From Entamoeba histolytica HM-1:IMSS (Eukaryota; Evosea; Mastigamoebida; Endamoebidae): a DNA stretch of 64,000 nt. The stretch lies in NCBI RefSeq assembly GCF_000208925.1, contig NW_001914919.1, forward strand, positions 1 through 64,000, written 5' to 3'. Below are positions 21,201 to 30,820 of this stretch, in pieces. Below the pieces are notes generated by a model, which ran no database searches, had not been told where the DNA came from, and worked only from the letters and a program-made list of their open reading frames with translations. The stretch's first letter is position 1; each line of letters begins with the position of its first letter. The translations under genes were made by a program, and so were the position numbers.

Positions 21201-22397
21201 ATGTCAACGTTTGTGACTTGTTATTTCCTTTTTATGTTGCACATCTTAATGGCATAGTATAATATTTAAAAATGATTCTGCTGTGATAAAATATATTAAA
21301 ATGGCAACAAGCCATAAAAACTATGGACCTACTCCAGAACAGTACAGAAATATTTGTAGACTTACTCATCAATAGTTTGTTTTTATATTTAAAGCCAAAA
21401 AATAAGAAAGTAATTTTATAGTGAATGTGGACTAGTTTGTGATACCTTATTACAACGACTAGGTGATGACGGTAAATATTGGAGACATATTTACAAGTCA
21501 TTGTTACTAATTTATTATATAATAATAAATGGAACACCAGAAGCTGTTGAGAGATTCAAAAGAAGGCAAATTGAAATTAAAACACTTCATTCATTCCAAA
21601 AAATAAAAGAGTCAACTGGACAAGATGTTGGAATTAATGTTAGAGAACGTTCAAAAGCTATTACTGATTTACTTAGTGATGATGAGGCACTTGAGACTAA
21701 AAGGAGTATGTCAGAAAAAGAAAAACAAAACATATTTGGAGAGGCATATTCATCTGATTACAAAACGTCTATGACTGAAACTCATGAAACTAGAAAGAAA
21801 GTTGAACTAAAATCAATTGTTCTAAAAGAGAATGTATCTGGTGAGTCTGAAAGTTCTTCAGAATCATTAGACAAACCAGAGGTATCTCCTCGTTATCAAC
21901 AAACACATAAAAACGTATTTGATATGTTAGAAGAACAGCCGCGCAATGGCAATACAACTATTGTCCCTGAAAAAAAGAGTAATACCATTTCTCAACAAAC
22001 AAAAACTGAACCAATTTTAACTTCACAAACTAATACTAATCAAAATTTAAATATATTTGATTTATTAGGAGGTTGTAGTAGTACTATTACCATTCAACAA
22101 CCTCAAAATACTCAATCTTATCAACAACAACCTCAAAACATTCAATCTTATCAACAACCTGTTGATCCTTTTGCTTCATTTGATAATTCTAATATTGCTA
22201 CACCAATTGTCTTACCAACTCAACAACAACCTAAAAGTAATAATGAATTTGTTTTTAATGATGAGTCATTAAATGAAAAGAAGAGTTGGAAGACAGGTAT
22301 TGATATTAACTCTCTTACATTGGACTCTCTTCAAGTCAAGTCCAAAGAACAAAAACAAACCCAACCTCAAGTCAAAAAAACATTAGGACAGCTCTAA
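21201..22397 (+). CDS. Epsin-like ENTH-domain protein 2 (three exons, 8-nt first exon)
   Basis: Three exons give 366 aa: 21201-21208 (only ATG TCA AC), 21258-21374 and 21422-22397. Introns 21209-21257 and 21375-21421 begin GTTTGT and end TAG. The joined N-terminus reads MSTIIFKNDSAVIKYIK then MATSHKNYGPTPEQ, aligning with LTDAQVFLKDATNNEQWGP of epsin 1; the second intron sits at the same codon and phase as the epsin 1 intron. ENTH continues through DVGINVRERSKAITDLL. The disordered tail carries endocytic motifs: DPFASF (AP2 type) and NIFDLLGG and FDMLEE (clathrin-box-like), with Gln-rich spacers. It should recruit clathrin and adaptors at PtdIns(4,5)P2 membranes. ENTH helix 0 appears shorter than in epsin 1. 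Confidence 0.85.
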
Positions 22398-22921
22398 TTA
22401 ATAATGTATCACTTGAAAATTTTTTTTATTTTTCTCCATAATAATGAAAATAAAAGTCAAAGTCTCATAAAATAAAAATACTTCTTTATTTTTTTCGTTT
22501 TTCATAAAAACATGAAAAATATGTAATGAATAATAAATGCTTGATGTTAATTTAATAAAAAAGTTTATTTTAAGTCTATAGAAATGGATTAAACCAAAAG
22601 ATGATTTAATAGTTCAAATCTTTATTTTTATAATTTCTTTACGAACTATTTCCAAGACTCACTATTATTATTTTAACTAAAAACCCTATTTTTTACTGAA
22701 TCAAAGAAAAATTAAAAGAAAAGGAATATTTTAGTTCTTTTATAAATAAAAAGAGATTAATAAAAGAATAGTAAAATTGTAATATATAACTAGTTTTGAA
22801 CTAATTAAGATGACGATTCGAAAAGTGTCACAAAGAATAGGAAGTACAATAGATCCAGGTACCAAAATCACATATATCCAGGTATTTAAAACTGAATCTA
22901 AAAAAATAAAAAAGAAAATCA
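22398..22921. promoter_or_regulatory. Intergenic region with TATA element of the WD40 gene
   Basis: GTATTTAAA at 22882-22890 is an exact Entamoeba TATA-type element about 32 bases before the ATG at 22922, the expected geometry for a start site a few bases before the codon. The rest of the region is AT-rich. A short frame from 22810 overlaps this element and is not a credible gene. Confidence 0.6.
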
Positions 22922-23902
22922 ATGACAGTGCAACCTAAGCAAGGACATTTATATTATGTTGCTCAATCACCTGTTATGTCAATTAGTTGGTCATCTTTTA
23001 CTAATGCCCCTTTGAGATGTCTTTATACAACATTTACTGATACTATTACATCTCATTTACATATTTTACAATACGTTGTTCAAAGTGATACTATTTCAAA
23101 AACTTTATCACCTGCAGTACATGACCTTCCCTTTACACCAACAGCAGCTCATTTTTCACCTAAACCTATTTCTAATAATGATATTTTTGTTACTTCAGGT
23201 GATGGATTACGTGTATTCAGTTTATCAAGTTCAAATGACATTAATCTTACTGCTACTATGACTGATCAAAAATATCAACTACCGTCTTGTGGATTTGACT
23301 GGTGTAATCAAAATCCAGACTTATTATGTACTTGGTATTTAGATAATACTTGTTGTGTTTGGAATGTAGAAACAAGGCGTCTTGCTTGGTCCATTCCAAG
23401 TAAGAAACAAATATTTGATATGAAGTATTGTCCTAATTCTCCTGATGTTTATGGTATTGCCTCAGAACAAGGATTACTCCAATTAAATGATACTCGTACT
23501 GAAAGACCTGTTATGTTATTATATCAATCACAAGATGCACCAGACCTTATGAAACTTTCTTGGAGTTCTTCTGACCCTACTAGAATTGCTACATTCAGTT
23601 CATATGGTGATAGGGTAGTTGTTATGGATACTAGAAAACCTTTTGAACCAATGACTCAATTAAAAATTGCTCAAAATCAAGTCAGTTGTATTGATTGGTC
23701 AACATCTTCTGCTAATGAGTTATGTATTGGAACAACTGATAAAAAGGTTATGGTTTGGGTAATTAAACCATCTAGTCAAAACGAAAATTCATTATTAGAA
23801 TTCTCTTCTGATGGAGAAGTTAATGATGTATGTTGGTCTAAATCTAATCCAGAATGGATTGGTGCGGCTATGAGTTGTTCAGTCCATTACCTTCATGTGT
23901 AA
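22922..23902 (+). CDS. WD40 protein, DCAF7/WDR68/TTG1-like
   Basis: 326 aa, intronless, with the promoter TATA element directly upstream. At least five WD repeats can be traced: CGFDWCNQNPDLLCTWYLDN with TCCVWNVE, KQIFDMKYCPNS, LMKLSWSSSDPTRIATFSS with VVVMDTR, VSCIDWSTSSANELCIGT with VMVWVI, and VNDVCWSKSNPEWIGAA. The pattern FDW..N.P.L..T...D.TC..W followed by LSW...DP..IATF and V.DTR.P is that of the DCAF7/WDR68 (plant TTG1, AN11) family, scaffolds for DYRK kinases and Cul4 ligases. The usual histidine-rich HDKEVYDI segment is replaced by KKQIFDMKY. Family placement is fairly secure; partners are inferred. Confidence 0.78.
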   Translation: MTVQPKQGHLYYVAQSPVMSISWSSFTNAPLRCLYTTFTDTITSHLHILQYVVQSDTISKTLSPAVHDLPFTPTAAHFSPKPISNNDIFVTSGDGLRVFSLSSSNDINLTATMTDQKYQLPSCGFDWCNQNPDLLCTWYLDNTCCVWNVETRRLAWSIPSKKQIFDMKYCPNSPDVYGIASEQGLLQLNDTRTERPVMLLYQSQDAPDLMKLSWSSSDPTRIATFSSYGDRVVVMDTRKPFEPMTQLKIAQNQVSCIDWSTSSANELCIGTTDKKVMVWVIKPSSQNENSLLEFSSDGEVNDVCWSKSNPEWIGAAMSCSVHYLHV

Positions 23903-24138
23903 TTTGTGCTTTTTTAATAAGAATCTTAATTTAATACAGTAGCCTGATTTCCATCAGTTTACACGACTTTAAGTGATTATTCATTTTTATCTTTTTTTTG
24001 GTTTTTTTTTGGATAAAAACGATTTTATGAAGTTTAAAATATAATACTTTTTATTAATATTTTATAATTTAGATTTAATTGGTTATATATAACAAATAAT
24101 TTTATAAAAAAAAAGAAAAAGAAGAACAAAGAAGTGTC

Positions 24139-25887
24139 ATGTTTCCTCAACAAAATATAACTGGATTTAGTACTGACACTAACCAATTTAATGTTCCAAA
24201 AAATCCAATTTCACCTGAAACTACTCTTTTGTTTCAAAATTCTAGAGTGTCACTACAAACTACTTTACCAATACAAGGAAGTCAAACATTAGTTCTGGAA
24301 AAAGAGCCAACAGAAATATCATTACTTCATTCATATGATTCTATAGGAACATTACAATCAAGAAACGCTTTAATTAGTGATAAAGAAGTTACGGATTATA
24401 TTAGAAGAGGAGAAGTTGTTGGAGAAGGGACATTTGGAAAAGTTTATCAATCATCAATATCAACTCATGAAAAGAATTGTAAATATCAACGAGTTGCTAT
24501 TAAAGTATTAAAACAACAAAACTTAAGTAAAGAAGAAATGAATCAGTTTATGATGGAAATGAGTATTTTGAGTCAATTAGAACATCCAAATATTGTTGCT
24601 TTTTATAAGGCATGTATTGATGTTCCTTTTATGTCTATTTTAACTGAATATATTTCAAATGGTACATTAACTATGTACCTTGATAAATGTCCTATTTCAT
24701 TATTAAATGGATTATCTATAATGAAACAAATTGCAGAAGGAATGAGATATCTTCATGAACATATTCCAGTAATTTTACATCTTGACCTAAAGTCAGACAA
24801 TATTCTTGTTGGTGAAAATGGAAGTATTAAAATTAGTGATTTTGGTCTTTCTTTCTTTGTTTCAGATAATGAAGTAGGACATAAAACAAGTCGTTTAATA
24901 AGAGGAACTCCAGGTTATTGTTCACCAGAAAGTATAGATGTTTCTTTATTTAATAGACTTCCAGTTGATAAAAAGAAAAAGTCAGATGTATTTTCTTTTG
25001 GAATTGTATTTTGGGAAGTTATTCATGTAGTTTATTGTAAACATTATAATCGTCCTTATTATGAATTTCCAAATCTTCTTCAACAACCATTTGCTTTAAT
25101 GAATCAAGTCTCTTCTGACAAAATTATATTAAGACCAAAAATACCAGTTCAATGTGATAGTGATGTTGCTACTTTAATTTCTATGTGTTTTGCTCATCAT
25201 TATGACTCAAGACCAGATTTTAATGATATTTTAGAAATATTAAATGATTATACAAAGATTCTTCAAGTTAATGAAACACCATTAATTAAACAGTCAATGG
25301 AATCAATGACTCCTATGAATAAATTAAATTTTGTAAAAAATCAAAATGAAACAAGTGAATTAAGACACTTAAAATTAATGGAAAGTGAATTTCTTCATGA
25401 AGGAAAGGTATATGTACTAAGAGAGTTTAGGTGTTGTTTTATATTATATTATGGTGATTCAACTATAGTTTCAAAAAGGACAGGGTCAATTAAAATATCA
25501 TCAGAAAGTAATTTTCAATTAACCTTAAGATTTAAGTTTAAAAATGATAACAATATCATTAGAATAGAAGTACCTTGGATGTGTTTTAAAAACCTTGGAT
25601 GTGTAAATGAAAATAATGAATGGATAGGTATCTTACAATTAATTACTTATCCAAAATGGTCAATTAACGGTATTTCTACTGAAAGACATGATATTTTTGA
25701 TCAATTTTCAGTAAATTTTTATACTTTAGAAAATTTACAACAATTCATCTCTTCTTTAAAAAAAATTTCTTTAAAAACAAAAAATCCAGGAAAACATATG
25801 TTAATGGTTTTATCAAAATCTAAAGATATTTCTTTTACAAGAGTAAAACCAACTGATTGTAGAAGAAGACTCTTTCAAGATGATTGA
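24139..25887 (+). CDS. TKL-type protein kinase with C-terminal extension
   Basis: 582 aa, intronless. An 80-residue Ser/Thr-rich N-terminus precedes the kinase domain: GEGTFG at 95-100, Lys122 in VAIKVLK, HLDLKSDN at 214-221, DFG at 234-236, GTPGYCSPES, and SDVFSFGIVFWEV, the last typical of the tyrosine-kinase-like group. The catalytic loop has Leu where most kinases have Arg (HLD, not HRD), so it is a non-RD kinase, but Asp, Lys and Asn are in place and activity is expected. The last 200 residues contain a beta-rich domain (KVYVLREFRCCFILYY, LRFKFKNDNN, IRIEVPWMCFK) that could be PH-like; I could not assign it. Soluble, with no membrane segment, unlike the Entamoeba transmembrane kinases. 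Confidence 0.82.
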   Translation: MFPQQNITGFSTDTNQFNVPKNPISPETTLLFQNSRVSLQTTLPIQGSQTLVLEKEPTEISLLHSYDSIGTLQSRNALISDKEVTDYIRRGEVVGEGTFGKVYQSSISTHEKNCKYQRVAIKVLKQQNLSKEEMNQFMMEMSILSQLEHPNIVAFYKACIDVPFMSILTEYISNGTLTMYLDKCPISLLNGLSIMKQIAEGMRYLHEHIPVILHLDLKSDNILVGENGSIKISDFGLSFFVSDNEVGHKTSRLIRGTPGYCSPESIDVSLFNRLPVDKKKKSDVFSFGIVFWEVIHVVYCKHYNRPYYEFPNLLQQPFALMNQVSSDKIILRPKIPVQCDSDVATLISMCFAHHYDSRPDFNDILEILNDYTKILQVNETPLIKQSMESMTPMNKLNFVKNQNETSELRHLKLMESEFLHEGKVYVLREFRCCFILYYGDSTIVSKRTGSIKISSESNFQLTLRFKFKNDNNIIRIEVPWMCFKNLGCVNENNEWIGILQLITYPKWSINGISTERHDIFDQFSVNFYTLENLQQFISSLKKISLKTKNPGKHMLMVLSKSKDISFTRVKPTDCRRRLFQDD

Positions 25888-26057
25888 TTCATTTATTTTG
25901 TTTTATATCACATATTCTTTTTTTTAATTTTGTTTTTAAAAGTTTAAAAAGATTAACATAAAAAATATTATAATAAACAAATTATAATTAATAAGATTTG
26001 TTTTTAAAAAAAACCCTTAGGAAAAACAAAGGAACTTAAATTTGACAGGAGAAATTC

Positions 26058-26450
26058 ATGGTCAGAGTTAACGTTCTTGCTGATGCTCTTAAATCAATTA
26101 CCAATGCTGAAAAACAAGGTAAAAGACAAGTTATGATCAGACCAGCTTCAAAAGTTATTTGTGAATTTTTGAACGTTATGATGAAACATCAATACATTAC
26201 TGACTACACTGTCGTTGATACCCACAGAAGTGGAAAGATCGTTGTTAACTTAAATGGAAGACTTAATAAATGTGCTGTCATTTCACCAAGATTCAATGTT
26301 ACTCTTAGTGAATTTGATAAATGGGAAGCTAACTTACTTCCATCAAGACACTTTGGAGCACTTGTTTTGACCACATCATATGGTATTCTTGACAATACTG
26401 AAGCTAGAGCTAAACATACCGGAGGAAGAATTCTTGGATTTTTCTACTAA
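26058..26450 (+). CDS. RPS15A: 40S ribosomal protein uS8 (S15a)
   Basis: 130 aa, full length for eukaryotic uS8. [47 protein letters not shown] and the C-terminal [18 protein letters not shown] are all diagnostic. It binds the central domain of 18S rRNA in the small subunit. The gene is intronless; AAATTCATGG overlaps the start, an initiator-like context, and GGAACTT lies about 25 bases upstream, resembling the GAAC element. Codon use is less AT-biased than in its neighbours (frequent AAC, ACC, GTC), as expected for a highly expressed gene. Confidence 0.97.
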
Positions 26451-26549
26451 ATGATTTTCTCGTAATGAATTTTTTCTGAATTTAATTTTTCTTTTTTTTT
26501 TGTTTTACTTTAAATAAAAAGAAACTACAAAAACGATAATACAGAAATA

Positions 26550-27665
26550 ATGAATGAGATTGTATCATTAGGACTTGCTCGAATTAAAAAAAGTGCACTT
26601 GAATTAATTGATGATGAAATTGTTGGAAGAGAAGAACAAAAAAGAGGAATTGAAAGTAATATTGATGTATTTATTCAAAGTCCATGTACTAGAATACTTT
26701 TTATTAATGGAACACCAGGAACAGGGAAAACAATGATGGTTCAATACTTACTTAAAAAACATCAAAATGAAATTACAACATTCTTTTTCAATGCAATTAA
26801 AGAAAAAAGTATTATTAATATATGTCGTAAAGTTGGAGGATTAAAGAAAAGTAGTTCAGAAGAAAAAGTTATGGAAAGGTTATTAAAAAGATTAGATAAA
26901 ATAAAAAATGGGATTATTGTAATTGATGAATATGATGTATTAATGAATGATGAAGGACCATTATATAGATTTTTTGATTGGATATTTAATAAATCACCCT
27001 TAATGATGTTAATATTAATTTCAAATAATAGTCAATATTCTCAAATTCTTCATTCTCGAGTTGCATCAAGAAATGTTACATTTAATTATAATTTTTATCA
27101 ATATACATCAGAAGAAATTAAAAATATTTTATTAAAAAGAATTGGTGAAGAAGTGATATATGAAATTTTTAATAAAAAAGACTTTGATTATTTTATTAAT
27201 GAAAGAATTGAAATGTCATTACAAAATGGTGATGTTAGAAAAGCACTTGGAATGATGTTTAATATTTTACTTAATACAAAAGAAAGAATTGAAAAAGGAG
27301 AAGATATTAAATTAAGTCATCAAAAAGTAAATGAATTAATTACTTCAAATTCATCATACCCAACATTAAATACATGTAGTCAAATGGAATTAATTATATT
27401 ATATTGTATAATGAAATGTAAAGAAGAAGAATATGGATATGAAAGTATTATGAAATATCTTGATGGAATTAGATATAAAAAAAGTGATTTAATAAATTGG
27501 AATGAATTTATTGTTAAATCATGTATTTCGAGACTTGAAAAGAAAGAACTCATTTCTGTTAGTAGTAATGAAGGAAAAATAAAAATCAAATGTAATGAAA
27601 TTGATAAAGATATGGTTTTAACAATGATAAATTCTATGAATAATATAACATCACCATTCACATAA
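26550..27665 (+). CDS. Orc1/Cdc6-type AAA+ replication ATPase
   Basis: 371 aa, intronless. The AAA+ core has VGREEQKRGI (the initiator-clade start), Walker A GTPGTGKT at residues 54-61, Walker B VIDEYD at 124-129, sensor 1 ILISNNS, and an Arg-containing HSRVASR. A C-terminal winged-helix-like region (KSDLINWNEF, CISRLEKKELISV) follows the lid, which carries NGDVRKALGMM, the sensor 2 position. It is short for a eukaryotic Orc1 (no BAH domain) and close in size to archaeal Orc1/Cdc6, so this may be the single Orc1/Cdc6 of the organism. It loads the replicative helicase at origins. Whether it acts as Orc1, Cdc6 or both cannot be decided here. Confidence 0.85.
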   Translation: MNEIVSLGLARIKKSALELIDDEIVGREEQKRGIESNIDVFIQSPCTRILFINGTPGTGKTMMVQYLLKKHQNEITTFFFNAIKEKSIINICRKVGGLKKSSSEEKVMERLLKRLDKIKNGIIVIDEYDVLMNDEGPLYRFFDWIFNKSPLMMLILISNNSQYSQILHSRVASRNVTFNYNFYQYTSEEIKNILLKRIGEEVIYEIFNKKDFDYFINERIEMSLQNGDVRKALGMMFNILLNTKERIEKGEDIKLSHQKVNELITSNSSYPTLNTCSQMELIILYCIMKCKEEEYGYESIMKYLDGIRYKKSDLINWNEFIVKSCISRLEKKELISVSSNEGKIKIKCNEIDKDMVLTMINSMNNITSPFT

Positions 27666-27753
27666 AAATAACAAACGGTTTAGAATGTTATTTATGACTA
27701 ATTTTTATATAAACCCTAAAAATATCAAATAACTAAATAACATAATTTCAAGA

Positions 27754-28181
27754 ATGCAAGAAGAACTTGACTTCCTTAATGATCCAATTGATGATGATGA
27801 CACAAGTTGTGATTGTTTAGAAGGAGAGAATATTAAACTTCTTAAAAAAGAAATAAAATATAAGAATAGAATGAAACAACTAGAATTATCTAATCACCAA
27901 AAAGATAAACTTTTTGGTCAACGACTTTTAAATAATAAAAATCGATTTAATCCGTTAATATATAAAATGATAATTGTTTGTTTTAATTTTTTTTTTCTTT
28001 TTGAATGTTAAAAACTTTAAAATAATTAACATTTTAATAGTTTGTAATAATTTCATTTATTATAATAAGTGTTTTGTATAGATTTAATGAAATTGTTGAA
28101 TATAGAATTGATGTGTTAATGTCATCATTGTTATTTATTATTATTACATCATATTGTATATTGTATTATTTGTTTAATTAA
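27754..28181 (+). CDS. Small membrane protein with coiled N-terminus (two exons, 120 aa)
   Basis: Exon 1 is 27754-27975 and exon 2 is 28041-28181; intron 27976-28040 (65 nt) starts GTTTG and ends TAG, phase 0. Read without splicing, the protein would end in low-complexity Phe. Spliced, it has an acidic N-terminus (LNDPIDDDDTSCDC), a basic helical middle (IKLLKKEIKYKNRMKQLEL), then two membrane helices, the first (FVIISFIIISVLY) finished across the intron and the second (LLFIIITSYCILYYLF) at the very end. I do not recognise the family. The layout could suit a tail-anchored or hairpin ER protein. Confidence 0.6.
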
Positions 28182-28230
28182 TAAAAGACTTTTTAATTAA
28201 AACTTTTAATAAAAAGTACTTGAATTAACG

Positions 28231-29991
28231 TTAATCTTTAAATGCTAAGAATTTTTCAAATAATTCAAGAATATCTTTATTCAATAATTGATTGTCTTTT
28301 GGTGATGCTAAAATAGTCGATAATTTTTCTTTAACGACTTCTTTAACTTGAAGATTAAATTGGTTTGGTAAAATAATACCATTGTTATGGAAATCAATTA
28401 ATAATTCCATAACTTCTTTAATAAGAATTGCATAGTCTGTTCTTAAATTTTCCAATAAACAAGAATAAATATCACTATCTCTTTTAAGAGTTTCTTTAAT
28501 ACTTTTATTTTCTTTAAGTAATCGTACTAAAATTCTAGTAGCTTCAAATCTAACTCTTTTATCTGGTTGATCCTTTTTTTCTTGTGCTTCATCTTTTCCA
28601 AGACAAACATCAATAAGTGCATTGAGTCCTTCTTCTTTTAATAATTCTGAAAATTCTGGTTTAAAATTTAAGATATTTCTCAATGCTTGAACAGCAGAAT
28701 AACGAATAACAATATTTGTCATATATTTAAAAGTAACAATAATCATTTTAAGAGCAAATTCATTACAAACAGTATTTTTATCTTCTGCTAGAATTGTGAA
28801 ATTTTGTAAAACTGAAAGAGACCTATAAATTAATGGTTGATTCATCATATTATTTTCATTGAAAATTGAACTTAATTTTTCCATAATTCCTTCTTTTAAT
28901 AAAATTGAAACATATTCCTTATTTGTTGAGAATGATTGTATAATACCAATAGAATGTTTTTGCATATCCATCATTCTTGAATTATTTGATGTTTCAAATG
29001 CAATTTTAATAAATTCATTATGTTTATCCCAAATACGTGAAAGAAATTCTTCTACAGTAGCAATATGACAAAGAATTTCACATGTATGATTTTGAGTAGG
29101 TGCTGGAATATAATCTTCTTTATAAATATTTCCATGAAGAGTATATGCTAATGTTAATTCAATAATTGAATCATATAATTTTGCTGTTTCTGTAAATTGA
29201 TAAAATGCATTAAATAAATCAAATACTAATTTTATAGACATACATACTTGATTTAAATCTTGTTCATCAACATTCTTTGGAAATAATGGACTAACAATAA
29301 TATCAATTGCTGATTTATATCCCTTAAATATAGCTTCTGAATGTTTACAAAAGACTTTTCTAAACTCTTCAAATGAAAGTACTGAAATAAAATATTCAAC
29401 TACTTCTGAAAAATCAGAATCAGCTAAGTCACTTGGTGTTTTATCTAATAATTCAACAAAAAATGTTGATTTAAAACATTCATTCATTTTATTAGTAGAA
29501 GTCAAATTATTAAGTGTTCTAATAACAGTTTCATAACAATCATTAATACATAATGAAATTGCTTTTTTAAATCCATCATCGATAAGAATTTCTTGTAATT
29601 TTTCACATGACTCAAAGAGATTGGCATAAGCACTAATCCCAACAAGTCTTAAATTAGGAAATGCTTCAATAATAAGTGAAATATTTTTTAATTTATCTCC
29701 TCCTATTTCAAGTAATATATTTCTTGCTGGTTCATTATAATATGTTAAATTAACAATACAACGACAAGCCTGAAGAGCAGAATGTTCGTTGTCACAATTT
29801 AATAAACCAACAATAAATTCAAGAATTTCTTTTTTAACATAAATTTGTCTAAACTTTTCATCATCACGACATTGGTCAGCAATTCTTTGCATAATTTCTG
29901 ATTTAATTGAAAGGTCTAAGTCAGTTTTAATAAGTTGTATAATGCTATCTACTCCATTATCAAAAATTTGATTAAGGTCAACGTTAGTCAT
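28231..29991 (-). CDS. ARM-repeat protein, smgGDS/darlin-like
   Basis: 586 aa, intronless, all alpha. ARM repeats are visible through most of its length, clearest near the N-terminus (ALQACRCIVNLTYYNEPARNILLEIGGDK), where the cluster ACR.IVNL...NE.AR..L.E.GG matches the smgGDS (RAP1GDS1) and Dictyostelium darlin group, and again near residues 440-500 (YSAVQALRNILNFKPEF, RFEATRILVRLLKEN). smgGDS proteins chaperone small GTPases with C-terminal polybasic regions. The length is that of the family (558-607). A general ARM scaffold is the fallback call. It is divergent from the eS26 gene, about 250 bases apart. Confidence 0.65.
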   Translation of the reverse strand: MTNVDLNQIFDNGVDSIIQLIKTDLDLSIKSEIMQRIADQCRDDEKFRQIYVKKEILEFIVGLLNCDNEHSALQACRCIVNLTYYNEPARNILLEIGGDKLKNISLIIEAFPNLRLVGISAYANLFESCEKLQEILIDDGFKKAISLCINDCYETVIRTLNNLTSTNKMNECFKSTFFVELLDKTPSDLADSDFSEVVEYFISVLSFEEFRKVFCKHSEAIFKGYKSAIDIIVSPLFPKNVDEQDLNQVCMSIKLVFDLFNAFYQFTETAKLYDSIIELTLAYTLHGNIYKEDYIPAPTQNHTCEILCHIATVEEFLSRIWDKHNEFIKIAFETSNNSRMMDMQKHSIGIIQSFSTNKEYVSILLKEGIMEKLSSIFNENNMMNQPLIYRSLSVLQNFTILAEDKNTVCNEFALKMIIVTFKYMTNIVIRYSAVQALRNILNFKPEFSELLKEEGLNALIDVCLGKDEAQEKKDQPDKRVRFEATRILVRLLKENKSIKETLKRDSDIYSCLLENLRTDYAILIKEVMELLIDFHNNGIILPNQFNLQVKEVVKEKLSTILASPKDNQLLNKDILELFEKFLAFKD

Positions 29992-30239
29992 CAGCTATTA
30001 AGTAGAAGAAAATGAAAAGAAAATCTTAATTTTTAATGAGAGATTTGAGAAAAGAATTTTTTGAATTGAAAAGACAGAAATAATAAAAAGAAAAGAATAA
30101 AAAAAATAATAAAAAATATAGAATAATTAAAAACCCCAAAGAACTAAAAAATTAAATCATTGCAGAGGGTATGTTGTTAATTAAATACTTTTAAAATAAA
30201 GTGAAGATTTAAAAGATAAATAATACTTATATTAATAGC

Positions 30240-30674
30240 ATGACTTCAAAGAGAAGAAATAACGGAAGATCTAAGAAAGGAAGAGGACACACTCAAAATG
30301 TTAGATGCAGCCATTGTGGAAGATGTGTCCCAAAAGATAAAGCCATCAAGAGATATCAAATTAAAAACATTGTTGAAGCAGCTGCAGTCCGTGATATTTC
30401 AGATAACTCTGCACTCACCAAATATAAATTACCAAAAACTTATATGAAATTAGAGTATTGTGTTTCATGTGGTATTCATGGAAGAGTAGTTAGAGTTCGA
30501 TCAAGAACAGACAGAAGAAATAGACTTCCACCAAAGAGAGTTGTTAAGAAGACTAATAAACAACAAGCAGTTAAACCATCCACAGAAGCTGTTAAAGTTG
30601 AAGTTCCAGCTGATGTAGTTACTGCACCAAAGGTTACAAGCCAAAAAGAAAGACCATTCAAATTCTTGCAATAA
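30240..30674 (+). CDS. RPS26: 40S ribosomal protein eS26
   Basis: 144 aa. [51 protein letters not shown] and RRNRLPP are diagnostic of eS26, including the zinc-binding Cys pairs CSHC and CVSC. The C-terminal 40 residues after RRNRLPPK are an extension rich in Lys, Val, Ala and Pro, not part of the core family. Intronless, and as with uS8 the codons are less AT-biased than around it. Confidence 0.97.
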   Translation: MTSKRRNNGRSKKGRGHTQNVRCSHCGRCVPKDKAIKRYQIKNIVEAAAVRDISDNSALTKYKLPKTYMKLEYCVSCGIHGRVVRVRSRTDRRNRLPPKRVVKKTNKQQAVKPSTEAVKVEVPADVVTAPKVTSQKERPFKFLQ

Positions 30675-30820
30675 ATTAATTGAATCGTGTGGAATGGAAG
30701 TTAAATATCAAATTTAAAAAAAAAAAGGAAAATAAAGAATAATAAAACAATGAATTAAAAAAAGGGTTTTTAAAGAAATTAAACATCTACATAATATAGA
30801 AGAAATAATAATAAATAATA

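Noticed and set aside
22740..22922. Minus-strand 60-codon hydrophobic ORF
   Set aside because: It overlaps the TATA element and start of the WD40 gene and has only low-complexity sequence.
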